Origin: Antedon mediterranea
Taxonomy: Eukaryota; Echinodermata; Crinoidea; Comatulida; Antedonidae
NCBI RefSeq assembly: GCF_964355755.1
Contig: NC_092671.1
Span: 5,715,001-5,779,000, forward strand
Length of the DNA stretch: 64,000 nucleotides
Direction: 5' to 3'
Part shown: one piece after another, positions 15,001 to 25,896 of the stretch
Numbering within the stretch: the stretch's first letter is position 1
How the letters are laid out: each line of letters starts with the position of its first letter
Program-made: the position numbers and the translations under genes
The notes under the pieces: model-generated
The model's input: only the letters and a program-made list of their open reading frames with translations
What the model was told of the DNA's origin: nothing
The model's database searches: none

Positions 15001-17620
15001 TTGTGATTGCTAACTGTCTATAACTTCGCTTGTCATTGGTTAAAACGCTTGCGTTGCGTTTACGTCCTTGCGTTGCGTCGCTAGTGGGAACCACGCTTTA
15101 CATACTTACTTTGTTTTCTTGAGCATATATACGGTAACGGTGTAACACAATTCTCATCATTCCAAAGGCCAGTATCCGCCCTTATTTGCACACAGTCTTC
15201 TCCTAACAGATTATAATCATTTGGTTCGCCTGGCTTCCAACTCCTTTATTGATTTAAAAAAATTAAAAGAAAAAACAAATGAGAACTCTCACTTGATAAA
15301 TAGATAAATAGAACAAACAGTAATAATAAGAAGCAATGTATATTATAATTCTAATCTTTTTCTAGAATGTCATGACATTATCTTGACAAATTATTTAAAC
15401 ATTTATTGTTTGATAATGTTGCAGATGTGAAAAGGGTTAGAGTATCAACGACATAGACCAGTGCAGAATCATTTCATTCACTGCCCCCAAACGTAAGTAA
15501 GTACAAAAACATTATTTTGTTGTCGACTTACGCCTGAGATTGATCCAAATCTGTTCCATCAACCCATTTGAAATTGCCCTCATTCGATGTATCATGTAAT
15601 CCTATCCAGAAATCTCGGTTCGAATCTTTTATTAAACCACTTAAAAAAGTCTAATTAATAAAAAAAAAACCAAGAAGAATTAAAATACGTTAAAGCAGAT
15701 GTGTGATAAATGTTCAAATACCCCACCCATCTCCTCTCTCTTCTCACTCAGACTTGCCTTGTAGTTATTCTTTTTTTTTTATGTTAGTCCATCAGTCGAC
15801 GTTTCGATTTTTGTCTGAATTCTACGAAAATATGAGCTCATGTATTATACGTATGAAACACCATATATTTATCTTTTATAAATTTCGGTCTAGAACCTAG
15901 ACTAATTCCTCCCCTTCATCGTTCACTTTTTGTGTAAAATGTAGTTGTAATTGGAAGTTATAATAATAAAACCTTAGGCCAGACTATAAATTAACAGACA
16001 AACGAAGCTTACATTAACGTCCTGTGACGGTATAATGGCAAGATCTGCTTGTAGATTCTGACAGTTTTTCCTAGCTTCATCCCACCATTTTAAATCGGAC
16101 TTGATCAGGTAACATGTATCACCGTACTGTTTCCAACCTTGTCCACACTGCTGACTCAACACTGCAAAAAGGGTAACAAATCATGAGGGATGACAATGCA
16201 TTTTATTTATTATACATTGATATTGATTGATATCACATTAATAATCCAGTCTATATTATGTATACACAACACTCCTTAAGATATCTTATTGATTACATCA
16301 TCTATCATCTTATATTGAAGTAACCTATTTCACTAATTTGTTACATATTGATTTAATTAAAGATGTATTGTCCCTCTGAAAAACTAATTCCTAACATTTT
16401 TTTTCTTCAATATGCCATTTTAATGTCACCTAATAGTTATCCACTTTGACAAAAAATCGGGAAAATGTATTTACCTAAAAAAGTGCAATTTAAAGCGAAA
16501 ATAGTAAAATTGGCTGACAGCCAATGGGTTTTTGGTTGAATTTAACCATTCATTTTATCATTTTATAAGTAAAAACACTATTTTTTCCGGTTTTTTTTCT
16601 ACGGAAGTCATTGACATTATTAAAACTACAAAATAATCTATTCAAAGTCTGATTTTAATAATCTTAATTTGTTATGTTTACATCTTTAAGCAGTCTTATA
16701 TAAAGTAGAATCTACTACAGTGGGTCATGATATCAAAACGTTTTTGTTAAGAGCCTTTATTGGTTTACCTTCAATACATTATCGTTATCTATATTTTGAC
16801 TATTTGTGATTGTTATTATCACTTGCTCTAAACTGCGCATGCTCGATGCTTCCCTACAACTGGTACGAGAGATATCTTATCCGATTAGAGAGAGAGGAAG
16901 TTAGAACGACAAAATGGGCTTTTGAGTTTGTTTACAAGTCTAATGTTTTTATGTAATAATTTTATTTTAATATCCTTATTACTTTATTCAAAGTTGATTA
17001 TAATTACAAAATGCGTAGGGCCTATAGGCCAAATAAGTATTGGTATCATAACAAAAAGTTTTAGTTTATTTTGTCCGCGTCTATTTTATTATGAAGCAAA
17101 GATCTAAAGTATCTAAGTCTAATTCCACTTTCAAATCGCCTAGCAACCTTCTTCGATGTTTCTCCGGAGTTTGTAATCATGGTGTTTAAGTGTGAAAAGG
17201 GGTCTAAGAAGCAATTAAGGAACCAAGATAAGTTCCTTTTTCGTAAAACTTATAAACATAGCACCAAAATATGAAACATATACACTGGTAAAATTCTGAA
17301 AGAAATTTGGAAAGGAAATATTTGTTGAATAAGTAGGCCTAAATTGTCATACAATACAAGTATTACACAACTAAGACGCGTTAATTCCGTAAAATTCGCA
17401 ATACTTATTTTTCAAACCATTTATAATTAAATAGTTCCTGCTGATTTTTTCGGCCTAAATACCAATGCGTGGGTTATGCTTTCTGTTCTTCGTATAACCC
17501 TTATTTAGTTTTTCCATTTTTTATACACAGCCTAACAATGTTCCACAAGTCAAAAAAGATAACATTTAAAGCCTTACCTCCATACAAAAGTGTAGAGAGA
17601 ATCAGTATCCTTAGTATCAT
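1..17620 (-). CDS. Multi-CTLD mannose-receptor-like lectin with a PAN domain (3'-incomplete)
   Basis: Probable Ca-dependent glycan-binding receptor or secreted lectin. Coding exons, 5' to 3': 17620-17578, 16161-16013, 15650-15532, 15243-15110, 14616-14399, 14232-14144, 13373-13258, 11281-11152, 10482-10400, 9905-9786, 8015-7944, 7804-7772, 7386-7228, 6588-6500, 6180-6033, 5908-5867, 5488-5315, 4834-4718, 4607-4482, 3587-3342, 2925-2704, 2489-2329, 1988-1881, 1472-1357, 1254-1106, 804-590, 207-71, 37-<1. All junctions are GT/AG and in phase, giving 1184 residues so far. Residues 1-14 are a signal peptide (MILRILILSTLLYG). CTLD1-5 cover about 20-720, a PAN/apple domain 722-801, CTLD6-7 about 820-1096, then a Pro/Thr linker and the start of CTLD8. 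CTLD1, 4 and 5 have EPN plus WND; CTLD6 has QPD plus WND; CTLD2, 3 and 7 have a changed WND. The last exon's acceptor is ambiguous (repeated CAG) but the frame is fixed. A paralogue lies directly upstream. Membrane anchoring is unknown because the end is missing. Confidence 0.9.
1503..1815. mobile_element. MITE family B, copy 1
   Basis: Inverted ends TTAAAGATATATCTTCCC and GGGGACAATTACATCTTTAA. The core has AATATGCCATTTTAATGTCA. It is intronic in the large lectin. Confidence 0.7.
2127..2293. mobile_element. MITE family A, copy 1
   Basis: Ends are AAGCTCTGTCTACACTATCA and its inverted copy. The core holds repeated ATGGTAGTGATATG and CATCATCATGTC motifs. The same element recurs about eleven times in this window. 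This copy is in a lectin intron. Confidence 0.85.
3342..3587 (-). other. PAN/apple domain exon inside the lectin gene
   Basis: One 246-nt exon, phase 1 on both sides, encodes a PAN/apple-type module between CTLD5 and CTLD6. The six-cysteine-like layout is visible in DCAKRCIEGTGFTCLSFDYN followed by KTCQL; an aromatic-rich stretch precedes it and a Tyr-rich end (DIYDHYER) follows. PAN modules bind proteins or carbohydrates. Because the exon is symmetric (1-1), it could be skipped or inserted without breaking the frame. The assignment rests on the pattern alone. Confidence 0.78.
3611..3846 (+). mobile_element. tRNA-derived SINE
   Basis: The tRNA-like head has an A box (GTGGCTGAGTGG) and a B box (GGGTTCGAGGC). 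A body with TCTTGGATAAGGACTATAAA and a tail ending near 3846 follow. It is intronic and antisense to the lectin. Confidence 0.6.
3926..4131. repeat. 25-bp minisatellite, about 8 copies
   Basis: The unit is about GTGGAGGCCCAACTGGTGGG plus CAGAA. Because 25 is not a multiple of three, open frames run through it in several frames on both strands. These are artefacts. It is in the lectin intron between exons 19 and 20. Confidence 0.95.
4966..5160. mobile_element. MITE family B, short copy
   Basis: Ends TTAAAGATGTATTGTCC and GGGGACAATACATCTTTAA, with the shared AATATGCCGTTTTAATGTCA core. Confidence 0.8.
5569..5745. mobile_element. MITE family A, rearranged copy
   Basis: The GGTAGTGATATGCCC / CATCATGTCCATATATGGG core is duplicated in tandem and the inverted ends are eroded. 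Confidence 0.75.
6908..7078. mobile_element. Pogo-like MITE, 171 bp with TA duplication
   Basis: CAGTAAACTCTCCCAATACC and GGTATTGGGAGAGTTGACTG are inverted ends flanked by TA on both sides. It is in a lectin intron; a decayed relative is at 62,968. Confidence 0.75.
9491..9641. mobile_element. MITE family A
   Basis: Inverted ends TCCTGTCTACACTATAAACT and GTTTGATAGTGTAGACCGAG, with the family core in between. Confidence 0.8.
10024..10097. repeat. 17-bp tandem repeat, 4-5 copies
   Basis: AAGGTGAAACACCTATT repeated; each unit contains the small palindrome AGGTGAAACACCT. Confidence 0.9.
10556..10965. mobile_element. 410-bp inverted-repeat element with tRNA-like core
   Basis: Terminal inverted repeats of about 64 bp (10556-10620 and 10902-10965) include GATACGGTACCGTATCCAT and TAGAGGGCGCT. 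The core on the minus strand has A-box-like TAGCCTAGTGG and B-box-like GGTTCGATAC sequences. No clear target duplication is visible. It is in lectin intron 8. Confidence 0.7.
11337..12959. mobile_element. 1.6-kb hAT-like non-autonomous element
   Basis: Flanked by an exact 8-bp target duplication GCCTAGTG (11329-11336 and 12960-12967). The ends are inverted repeats of about 100 bp, each with two GCGGCCGC palindromes. No transposase is visible. The middle holds a satellite of about 78-bp units (12119-12700). It lies in the intron between lectin exons 7 and 8. The 8-bp duplication points to the hAT superfamily. Confidence 0.8.
12119..12700. repeat. About seven tandem units of 74-82 bp
   Basis: GGCAATACCGTACGTAAATT recurs near 12158, 12231, 12313, 12391, 12467, 12541 and 12619. 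The units fill the core of the hAT-like element. The ORF across them (12061-12318, minus) is a by-product of the repeat. Confidence 0.85.
13483..14033. mobile_element. MITE family B, long copy (551 bp)
   Basis: Ends TTAAAGATGTATTGTCCC and GGGACAATACATCTTTAA. The middle carries an extra 250 bp or so (about 13,650-13,920) absent from other copies. Confidence 0.8.
14915..15100. mobile_element. MITE family C, 186 bp
   Basis: Inverted ends TAAAGCGTGGTTCCCACTAG and CTAGTGGGAACCACGCTTTA, followed inwards by ACGCAACGCAAGGACGTAA-type arms. It adjoins a CAT microsatellite (14880-14914) and lies just 3' of the donor of lectin exon 4 (15110). Confidence 0.85.
16357..16689. mobile_element. MITE family B
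   Basis: Left end TTAAAGATGTATTGTCCC is intact; the right end is reduced to TACATCTTTAA. It is in intron 1 of the large lectin. Confidence 0.75.
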
Positions 17621-17715
17621 TTTGATGTGCTTTTCACCGTCCGTGCCCAATATTTTAAACCATTGGGAGATTTGATCACCTAGTGCGGATTTTGGGGCTG
17701 ATCTCTGCCTTTACC

Positions 17716-17746
17716 TGATAACAAAGTTACATTAAGATAAGGATAA
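17716..17746 (-). promoter_or_regulatory. GATA-like cluster upstream of the large lectin
   Basis: Three GATA cores (TGATAA at 17716-17721, AGATAA at 17735-17740, GGATAA at 17741-17746) lie 96-126 nt upstream of the start codon at 17620. GATA factors commonly drive haemocyte and gut genes in animals. The motif is short, so function is inferred from clustering and from a similar arrangement at the paralogue. Confidence 0.3.
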
Positions 17747-18404
17747 AGCCAGGTAAACCTAGGATGGCCTGGACTTTTGATCATAATTATCATCAGCGGT
17801 CCATCTAGTTAATCATTGATATTTAAGTTCAAATTCTGTGACATTGTGGTGGTAATTAACGCATTTAATGCAATATTAATATATGACACTGGGTCTAATT
17901 AATAAGCAGACAGCAATTTATAATGTGCGTGTTGTGATATAGACATGCAACAAGTCTATTTGTCTTTTTTATGTTTCAATTTCTTTTAGCTCAAATATTA
18001 TACGTATGAAACGCCATATGCGCCAACATATTTATCCTTTACTAATATCAAGTCGACACAGAACCAAGACTAGTTGTCATTCTTCCTTATATGGTAATAT
18101 TATTATTGTTGTAAAGTGTATGTAAACGTCATTGGCGATGGAATATGTGTTGGTAAAACATCAACTATTGAAAAAAAACTTTGATTCAAACTTTTCCGAA
18201 GTTACGTAAAGCAACACCACGTAAAAAGATGTCATAAAGTAAACCAGTTAACAAATAAAACGTTTTATATCTTCGTGATATATATCAAAATGCAAAAACT
18301 ACAAACGTAAGCAAATGTAAATTTTATTGGTTCTCATATATATACAAATTACACTAAAGTCATTTCATGTTTTAACTATACAAATAATCACTCAGACTGT
18401 TTAA

Positions 18405-18410
18405 TTTATT
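18405..18410 (-). terminator. Candidate poly(A) signal of the four-CTLD lectin
   Basis: AATAAA on the minus strand about 110 nt past the TAA at 18518-18520. The position suits a short 3' UTR. Other AATAAA hexamers lie further down, so the signal actually used is uncertain. Confidence 0.45.
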
Positions 18411-18517
18411 GTATTCCTTTCAATTTGTTAATATTCATATTGTACCAATAAATTTCTGTGATACTAGGGTAGAACGATTTCTTATGTACAAGCAATGTTA
18501 GTACTGATTTGTATTGT

Positions 18518-21500
18518 TTATTGTCGCTTTTTCACAACCAGAACAGTCAACACAGAAGCCAGGACAAGTACACATATGAATCCAATAGTGATGCCTGCGA
18601 TAGCACCTCCAGATAGAGTTCCAGCTGAGGAGAGGAAAGTATATTCAATCACCTCACGACCTTTTGACATGGAATACCAAATTTGACAACCGTTGACTTC
18701 GTAGTTTGTGTTAAGCTCTGTCTACACTAACTACTTTGACAAAAAAAGTGTGATGTGCCCAAATATGGTAGTGATATGCTTAAATATGGTAGTGATATGA
18801 AATCATCATGTCCATATATGGGTACATCACATTTTGTTGTCAAACAAAGTTTGATAGTGTAGACAAAGCTTTACATTTTACTATTCTAAACTCTGTTTAG
18901 GCTTTGAAACCATACAATACATTAAAATGACACATTCTGTTGATGAGTGGCAATGCCTTCAAACTCCAAAGTGATCATTTTCTTCTCTATCTACCCAAGT
19001 GGCAATGATATGTTATTATCATCATTATTGGAGACAGTTCTAAGATTAATTAAACAACAAACTCTTATGTAATTTGAATATTCAGGTAATTCTTTGTACA
19101 ATTTTTATTTAAATACTTACATGGTCCATCGGTTTTACCAGAAGAGGGTGGAGTTACTGGGTTTACAGGTCCTCCACCACTATCTGAAAAGCAACATATT
19201 ATTACATAATTAACATTCTGATGGAACTGCGACTTCAGTTTATTCACTTATAATATTTTCTCTATGTGTCTTCACCCAATGATCAATGCCTAACACCCCA
19301 CTCAATAATCAGCCAAAGTATCAGAAAAAAAAGATTATAATTTTAAAAGTATTAGACAAAAATACATGCTGTACTAACTGTATGGTCGTTTACATATGTA
19401 AGGTTGATGTCGTGTACAATCCAAATCATTCCACATGCCAAGTCTGGAGTATTTACTAACGAAGCTAACACAATCTTCACCTGATCCAGCCTCATTCGGT
19501 TCCCCTGGGGCCCAATTGGTAAATGATAACTGAAATAAAACAATTTACATGTGACAATTTACTGAAGCAAAAATAACAAATATTAGTACATACATGGATA
19601 TTCAGTATGCCTACTGTTATTATTATTCTTGGTGAAAATGGTGTTTTTCAGATTTACAATATTTTTTTTCTTCTTTGTACTATGATTATTCATGTATGAT
19701 TATATGGATATAAAGAAAGAAAGACTGTTTAATAAATTACATTCTGTAACATTATTAAAGTTATTTATAGATACTTACAGCTGATCCATCAATCCACTCA
19801 AATGTGCCTTTTGTATCATGTAAACCAATCCACATCTCAGCTCTCAAAACATCAGCTCGAACTAAATGTAAATTGTAAAGATAATAGTATAATAGAAAAT
19901 AATATACATAATATGGAACTATTTCCAACTGAAAAATAATTTGTAACATTTTTTTGTTGTTGAATATGCCATTTTAATGTAACTCAATATTTATCCACTT
20001 TGACCAAAAATTGGATATAAAAGAAATGTATTTACCTGAAGAAACTGTAATTTATTGGAAAAAATTGTCAAATTGGCTGCCAGTCAATGGTTTTTTTTAA
20101 ATGAATTTTACCATTTATTTTGTCATTTTATATGAGAAAACATTTTTTTTTTTTACCGAAGGGATTAACTTTATTAAAACTACAAAATAACCGATTCAAT
20201 GTCTGATATAATTAATCTTCATTTTTCATGTTTTTGGGAGACAATACATCTTTAAAAGTTGAGAGTTAAGTTGTGAATAATTTTCAAAATTCATTTTGAG
20301 TTAATTATGTTTTGTACATACCTGAAAGAAAATCCTGCTCCTCTTGGTTAGTAATGGTTACCAGTGAGCCACCTTCATTGGCACAAATAGCCTCAGCATC
20401 CCAGTATGGTTGGAAATCAGTGGCTCTAAACAAGTAACAAGAATTACCATGCGCTTGCCAATCACCTTCACATGAATGGACACCTGTATACAAATGTAAT
20501 TTAAATTCATGAATATCAGTATTATTATATGGTTTGATTTCTAACATTCTTAGAATCCTAAATTCATTTTTATTTTTTATTTAATGGTTACGGTACTGTA
20601 TGGATTTACAGAGTACATTGATCTTTAAATCTTATTTTTATGAATTTTTAAGAAAATCGATATATGGCTATGGATATAGACTTAATTCAAGTGAAAATGT
20701 TTTAGTCTCAACAATTATAGGCAAATTCTTAGATAATTCAAAGATGCTCTCCAGGTGGAATGCCATCTTGAGATGAGTAGTAGTAATTAGTACAGTCTTG
20801 TTTATTTTTCATTTATATGTAATTTTAATTTCCAGAGATTCAAAAACAAATGAATGAAATAAAGCCCTTACCTTGATCTGCTACAAGATTTGTGACAGCT
20901 CTTCCTGCTGTTATCTGGCAAATAAAAGCCTGCTCATAGTTGCAATCTATAGTATCCCAAAGCGCCGCATTGTTTCCTGAATCAAAATAAACATAATAAC
21001 TAAACCATATAAAATAATTCAAGTGTGACAGTGTGGAAAGACTTACTCATTGTTATTTGTTTGTTTTTATACTCTATATATTAAGTACCAAGGATAACCA
21101 TAAGTGAATTTATTCACTATCCTTCTTGTGCACAGATGTAGAATTATGACATGACAGGAATTGAACCCAGGACTCTTGGATTGGTAGCCCAGCATCGTAA
21201 CCACAAAGCTACTTCAGTCTTTTTGATACTGCAAGATATTGTAATTATAATCTTAGCAGCTTGTGATTAGCTGTTGCTGTTCCTGGTCTCCTTGTCATAT
21301 ATTTGTTTATTTCATACGCATCCAACAGCAAGTAACTCGCCAGTTACAGGATGGATAAACTATTTTATAATTTATCATGCCTCATTTGAGGCTTAGAGAG
21401 TGGAGTTGAAAGAGTAGTGAGTTACAACCCTGGCACTAAGTCATGATTGAAAGCTGGACCTTGGGATTGGAAGGCAAGCATGTTGTTGGATTTTACCTGT

Positions 21501-24500
21501 ATTCATACTGCCACAGTCTGCCTTATTTGGTTCGTTCTGTGGATTGTCTATATTCCAGCTGGTATAGTCAAGATCAATGTCCTGCACCCATTGGAAATTT
21601 CCATCTCGTTTAATGTCTAAAAGAAAATGGAGATATCATATTTAAAATGTTGTAGAAGGCAGAAGAAGTAGATCTCAAAAGGTACTGTATGAGGGGTAAA
21701 CTACTGTAATTCAAGATAATCTTAGTGAAAGGTTCATGAGCAGTTTATGATCAGAAATTATTGGCATTACAAAAGCTAAATATGGTAACTAGGTCGGTAC
21801 TATGTGGTAATTGGCAATGGAAGACAATATTCTTTGTAAGAAATATTGAAAACACACGTTTTACCTGAAAGCCCAAACCAAATATTCTGTCTCACATTTC
21901 TCCAGAATTCCGGGAATAAAGTTGCAATAAAAAGATTTTCACCATCGCTATAAAGAATGATTTAATTAATTAAAACAAAATTGTACTTTCTACAGAATAG
22001 CAAGTGCACACAATAGAAATAATAAGCTTTTTCATTTGTTATGTGTTATATTGTTATCTAAGCTGACATAAACCTCTGACCAAGCCTGTATAAACTTCTG
22101 CTTCAGTTATTTATGTAAGAAGTAATAATAGTAATACCTGGTGATTGTAATTAAATAACCTCCCTGGGCCTCACAGAAACTTTTTGCATCTATCCAAGTT
22201 CTTTTATTCATATTTGATTGATAGCACTGGCCATTGTAGTATTTCCATCCCGACGAACAAGTACCTTAAAACAGTAAAACATTAGAAAGAAATCTAAGAA
22301 GCATGGAACAAATGTCAGTTACTCTGAGACACTGATTGTATATTTGCATTGACAACATGGTATATAGAGCTAGCTAGCCTAAGAATTATGAACCACTTTA
22401 GTGGCCTTACCTTCTCTGGCTTCACACATGTAGTTCTTTGCTAGGTAGCAAGGTGCTGTCACCCATAAACCGTCACTTGATATGTCATAATTCTGCATCT
22501 GTGCACAATTTCCACCATTGCTATAGTACCTAATAAAACAAACAGTAAGGAAGATATTCTATTACTATTCTAATACTAATTCTAGTGTACAATTTTGCTT
22601 CTCTATCAATTTTAAGACAAGTTCTTAGATATTATATTGATGGTGGTGATGGCATCTTTTTATCTACTCTACCTGGTGTCTGGCTGGTTGTTGTCCCATT
22701 TCATGTAATCTGCAGGACTGCGATCAGTCCAATAGAATGAGCCTGCATTATTTGACTCCTGTTCAGAATAATAATTAATTAATTAAGAATTAATAAACAA
22801 AAAGAGAAAATTCACAATTTACTAATCTATATTTTAGAATCTTTACCATGTAGGACGATCTTCGGCAAACTGTAGGTCTAAATCTGAACGGCGGCTTGAG
22901 AAATTGGAAAAAAAATTATTAAGGAATCAATAGGCCTACATAACAAAAACAAGCATGACATACCTTGTCTGTTAAACCAATCCACATTCCCATCCCCTTA
23001 AATTGTTGCAACATGTCATTAACAAAATTCTGTTCATCGTCTGAATTGATGCTGATGAGGTGTCCATTGAGTAGAGTGCAGAATGTCTCTGCCTCTGTCC
23101 AAGTCTGAAGCTCAACATTCCTCCACAAGTAGCATTTATTGTCATAATTAATCCAGCCATTACGCTCATCACATTCAACATCCACATCTAATGGTAAAAA
23201 TTGAAAGAGATAATTAGTAAAATACTTAATGAAACACCATCATTTTGGTACACTGTGTGTAAACTCTGGAGATTAGCAAGGCAATGTGAAAGGCGTATCA
23301 AGCACCTTTATTAAAATGATTTTAGGCCACATAAACAAAATATCATAAAACTTACAATCTTTGGAACAGATGTAAGACTGTAGTGTTGTAGAACAACCTT
23401 CATCATTCCACTGCCCACCTCTGTCGGTGTTAATCTCAACACAGTCCTCACCAGCTCGATAATCATCTGGTTGTCCAGGCTGCCAATTACTAGAAAAGAA
23501 AAGTCACATATAAAATGTTATGGAAGGAAGCAGTTACTGTGGTTCTTGACTTAGTTGTGAATGTTATGGAAGGAAGCAGTTACTGTGGTTCAAGACTTAG
23601 TTGTGAATTTTATGGAAGGATCAAGCAGTTACTGTGGTTCTTGACTTAGTTGTGAATGTTATGGAAGGAAGCAGTTACTGTGGTTCTTGACTTAGTTGTG
23701 AATGTTATGGAAGGAAGCAGTTACTGTGGTTCTTGACTTAGTTGTGAATTTTATGGAAGGATCAAGCAGTTACTGTGGTTCTTGACTTAGTTGTGAATTT
23801 TATGGAAGGATCAAGCAGTTACTGTGGTTGTTTACTTGACGTAGTTGACACTTGTCATATCGATGAGTATAAACGGATCTAAAGGAAAGGGAAAGTCAAC
23901 AATACTATAAATAAAAATAGCTATTATACATCCATCCTCTTTTTCTGTTTTATTACTTCAGCCCATATCGAACATGTTAAATCACGAGTAACCATGGGAC
24001 TTAGGTAGTAGAAATGGGAATTTAGGGAATTAGAAAAAGTAGTACCTGAGATTAGTAGTAGATAGTATAGTAGTAATAATAAACATTTTGATTCCATGAA
24101 AACTGAATCTACATACGCTTTTGCAGGATCAAGCGGTGTGTTGTCCACCCATATAAAATTTCCTTCACCTCTGGTATCCTGAAGACCTATCCAGTACAAG
24201 GAATGAGTAAAACCAAGCAGATCTTGCAAAAATTCCTAGCAAAAAAAAAAAACATATGTAATTATTATAAGAAGAGATGCTTTCAAAAATATATTAGTGA
24301 TTATGAATAAATATCTGATATAAAATTGGAGGTAAATTTAGAGATTTAGAAAAGTTGGTTGTTCTAGTAAAAAGTAACAAACTTTTATTTTAGAAATATT
24401 GTTTACTAACATTTTGTTCTTTGTTTCTGATGATGGCTAAGTCAGCATCCATTGACTTGCATATATCCCTAGCCTGATTCCAAGATTTAAACTGCTGTGA

Positions 24501-24719
24501 AGCATAGAAGCATGTGTTGCCAAACTGTTGCCATCCCTCTCCACATCCTTGACTATAAGCTAAAAATAACATTCTTAGTTAATTCCTGATACATGTTTTT
24601 TTAGGGATGTAAAGTAAACAAACAAACAAACATATCTATTGCTCTATACCAAATAATATAAGTAAACGTAACTTACCATATCCAAGAAAGACTGAAAATA
24701 TTACAATTCTTGAGAACAT
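18518..24719 (-). CDS. Four-CTLD type I transmembrane C-type lectin receptor
   Basis: Complete gene of 16 coding exons: 24719-24677, 24559-24411, 24235-24117, 23489-23356, 23187-22964, 22758-22673, 22529-22411, 22264-22138, 21947-21865, 21616-21497, 20976-20872, 20483-20322, 19861-19779, 19529-19379, 19183-19121, 18624-18518. This gives 1875 nt and 624 residues, with every junction GT/AG and in phase. Residues 1-14 form a signal peptide (MFSRIVIFSVFLGYG). CTLD1 covers about 17-148 (QPD, WND), CTLD2 149-291 (QPD, no WND), CTLD3 292-424 (EPN, WDT), CTLD4 437-568 (EPN, WND). A Gly/Pro/Ser linker follows (569-590), then a Gly/Ala/Ile-rich transmembrane helix (about 594-620) and a tiny basic tail, KKRQ. 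It looks like a cell-surface glycan receptor with little cytoplasmic signalling capacity. The exon lengths match the first 15 exons of the downstream paralogue closely, so the pair arose by tandem duplication. Confidence 0.93.
18711..18872. mobile_element. MITE family A next to the lectin receptor 3' end
   Basis: A full-length family copy in the intron before the transmembrane exon, about 90 bp from its acceptor. Confidence 0.85.
19930..20255. mobile_element. MITE family B, left-truncated
   Basis: Core AATATGCCATTTTAATGTAA and right end GAGACAATACATCTTTAA, in an intron of the four-CTLD lectin. Confidence 0.7.
21090..21225 (-). mobile_element. tRNA-derived SINE, copy 1
   Basis: The minus strand has TGTGGTTACGATGCTGGG and GGGTTCAATTCCTG (B box). 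It shares its layout, with ATTCACTATCCTT on the plus strand, with the copy at 35.2 kb. It is intronic in the four-CTLD lectin. Confidence 0.5.
23516..23850. repeat. About 46-bp minisatellite, 7 copies
   Basis: The unit begins GTTATGGAAGGAAGCAGTTA and continues with CTGTGGTTCTTGACTTAG. Some units carry GGATCAAG instead of GGAAG. It lies in intron 3 of the four-CTLD lectin. Confidence 0.9.
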
Positions 24720-24854
24720 ATTTCTCTAAATGTCAGAAACAATTATACAGCACAATAGTCATTAAAATTATATATTAAGTTTGTACTACCAGAGGCCCAG
24801 TGCAGCGAGGTTCAGAATCCAGAGTTCAGTATTATGATACTGGGCTTAAAGACC

Positions 24855-24894
24855 TGATAAGGTATTTAATGAACGGGTCAGGTCCTTGTGATAA
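24855..24894 (-). promoter_or_regulatory. GATA-like pair upstream of the four-CTLD lectin
   Basis: TGATAA occurs at 24855-24860 and 24889-24894, 136-175 nt upstream of the ATG at 24719. A TATA-like AT run (24768-24775) lies about 50 nt upstream of the ATG. The octamer CCTGATAA recurs upstream of the downstream paralogue. Confidence 0.3.
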
Positions 24895-25896
24895 GGTGGA
24901 TACGGTACCTGGTATATTATTAATATTTTTATTTGCAATCTTTAATTAGAATAAAAACCTATCATCCTACACAAGTAATCAAAATACTATTTCATATTTA
25001 TATGCAAGTTTTTTAAACATGGTTTATTATTTACTATATACTTTAAATGAAAATAAAAACATTCATCGAAAAACAGTGTTTTTCTGGAGTGTTTAAATGG
25101 TTGAAAATAAATACGTAGTTTTTAGCCAATAGTCACAGTTTGTTTTATTTCAGTGGCTTAGAAGTGGAAACAAGTTAATTTTATCTATAGAACTTTTACT
25201 CAATTTGATTCAGGTGTATTGATTTATAGATTTCACAAATATTATAAATCTTATATTTAAATATTATTCAATACCTTAGTATACAATAGGTATTATCAAA
25301 CATAGGGCCCACTCTGGGGCCACTTAAGCTCTGTGGCCCCTGGGTTTATCAAACATGCATAAATCATCGACTATTTACACAAAAGCATATCGTAGTGTCC
25401 ACAAAATAATCACAAAGTATTTAGCCACCTACAGGTTGTATTTGATAACCTTTCATATCGACTTATATCAATTTTGATCCAAATCCACCCTGTTCTTATT
25501 TGCTTGGTGAGTGATAGAATGTCACCAGCATCTCCAATGTTCTCTAATTAGTTATGTAATCAGATAAGTAGAATTCTGAATGCAGTATGTATAACTTGTA
25601 TACACATTCTATATATATATAAATCCAAAGGCAAATTACTGAAAAAAATGATTAATAAAGGGCTAGTGTTGCCCGAAAGCTCTGCCTAATTTTTCTGGCT
25701 GTTTTACTTTATTGGTTTGATTTATCTTTTCGCTTTTTTTTTGTATCTCCATTGAGATCCAAAAAAATAAAACCTTGAAAACAATGAATATACACTTTAC
25801 ATTATGGGAGTTATATCTTAATATTTTATAATTATTTGATTAGAAACAGTATATTCAGTGGCGTTATATAGCAAAGTCATTGATGAAGTGCACACT

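Noticed and set aside
25670-25790. GCCCGAAAGCTCTGCC followed by T-rich sequence and AATAAAA, resembling a retroelement terminus
   Set aside because: I could not find matching ends, coding sequence or a second copy, so it stays unassigned.
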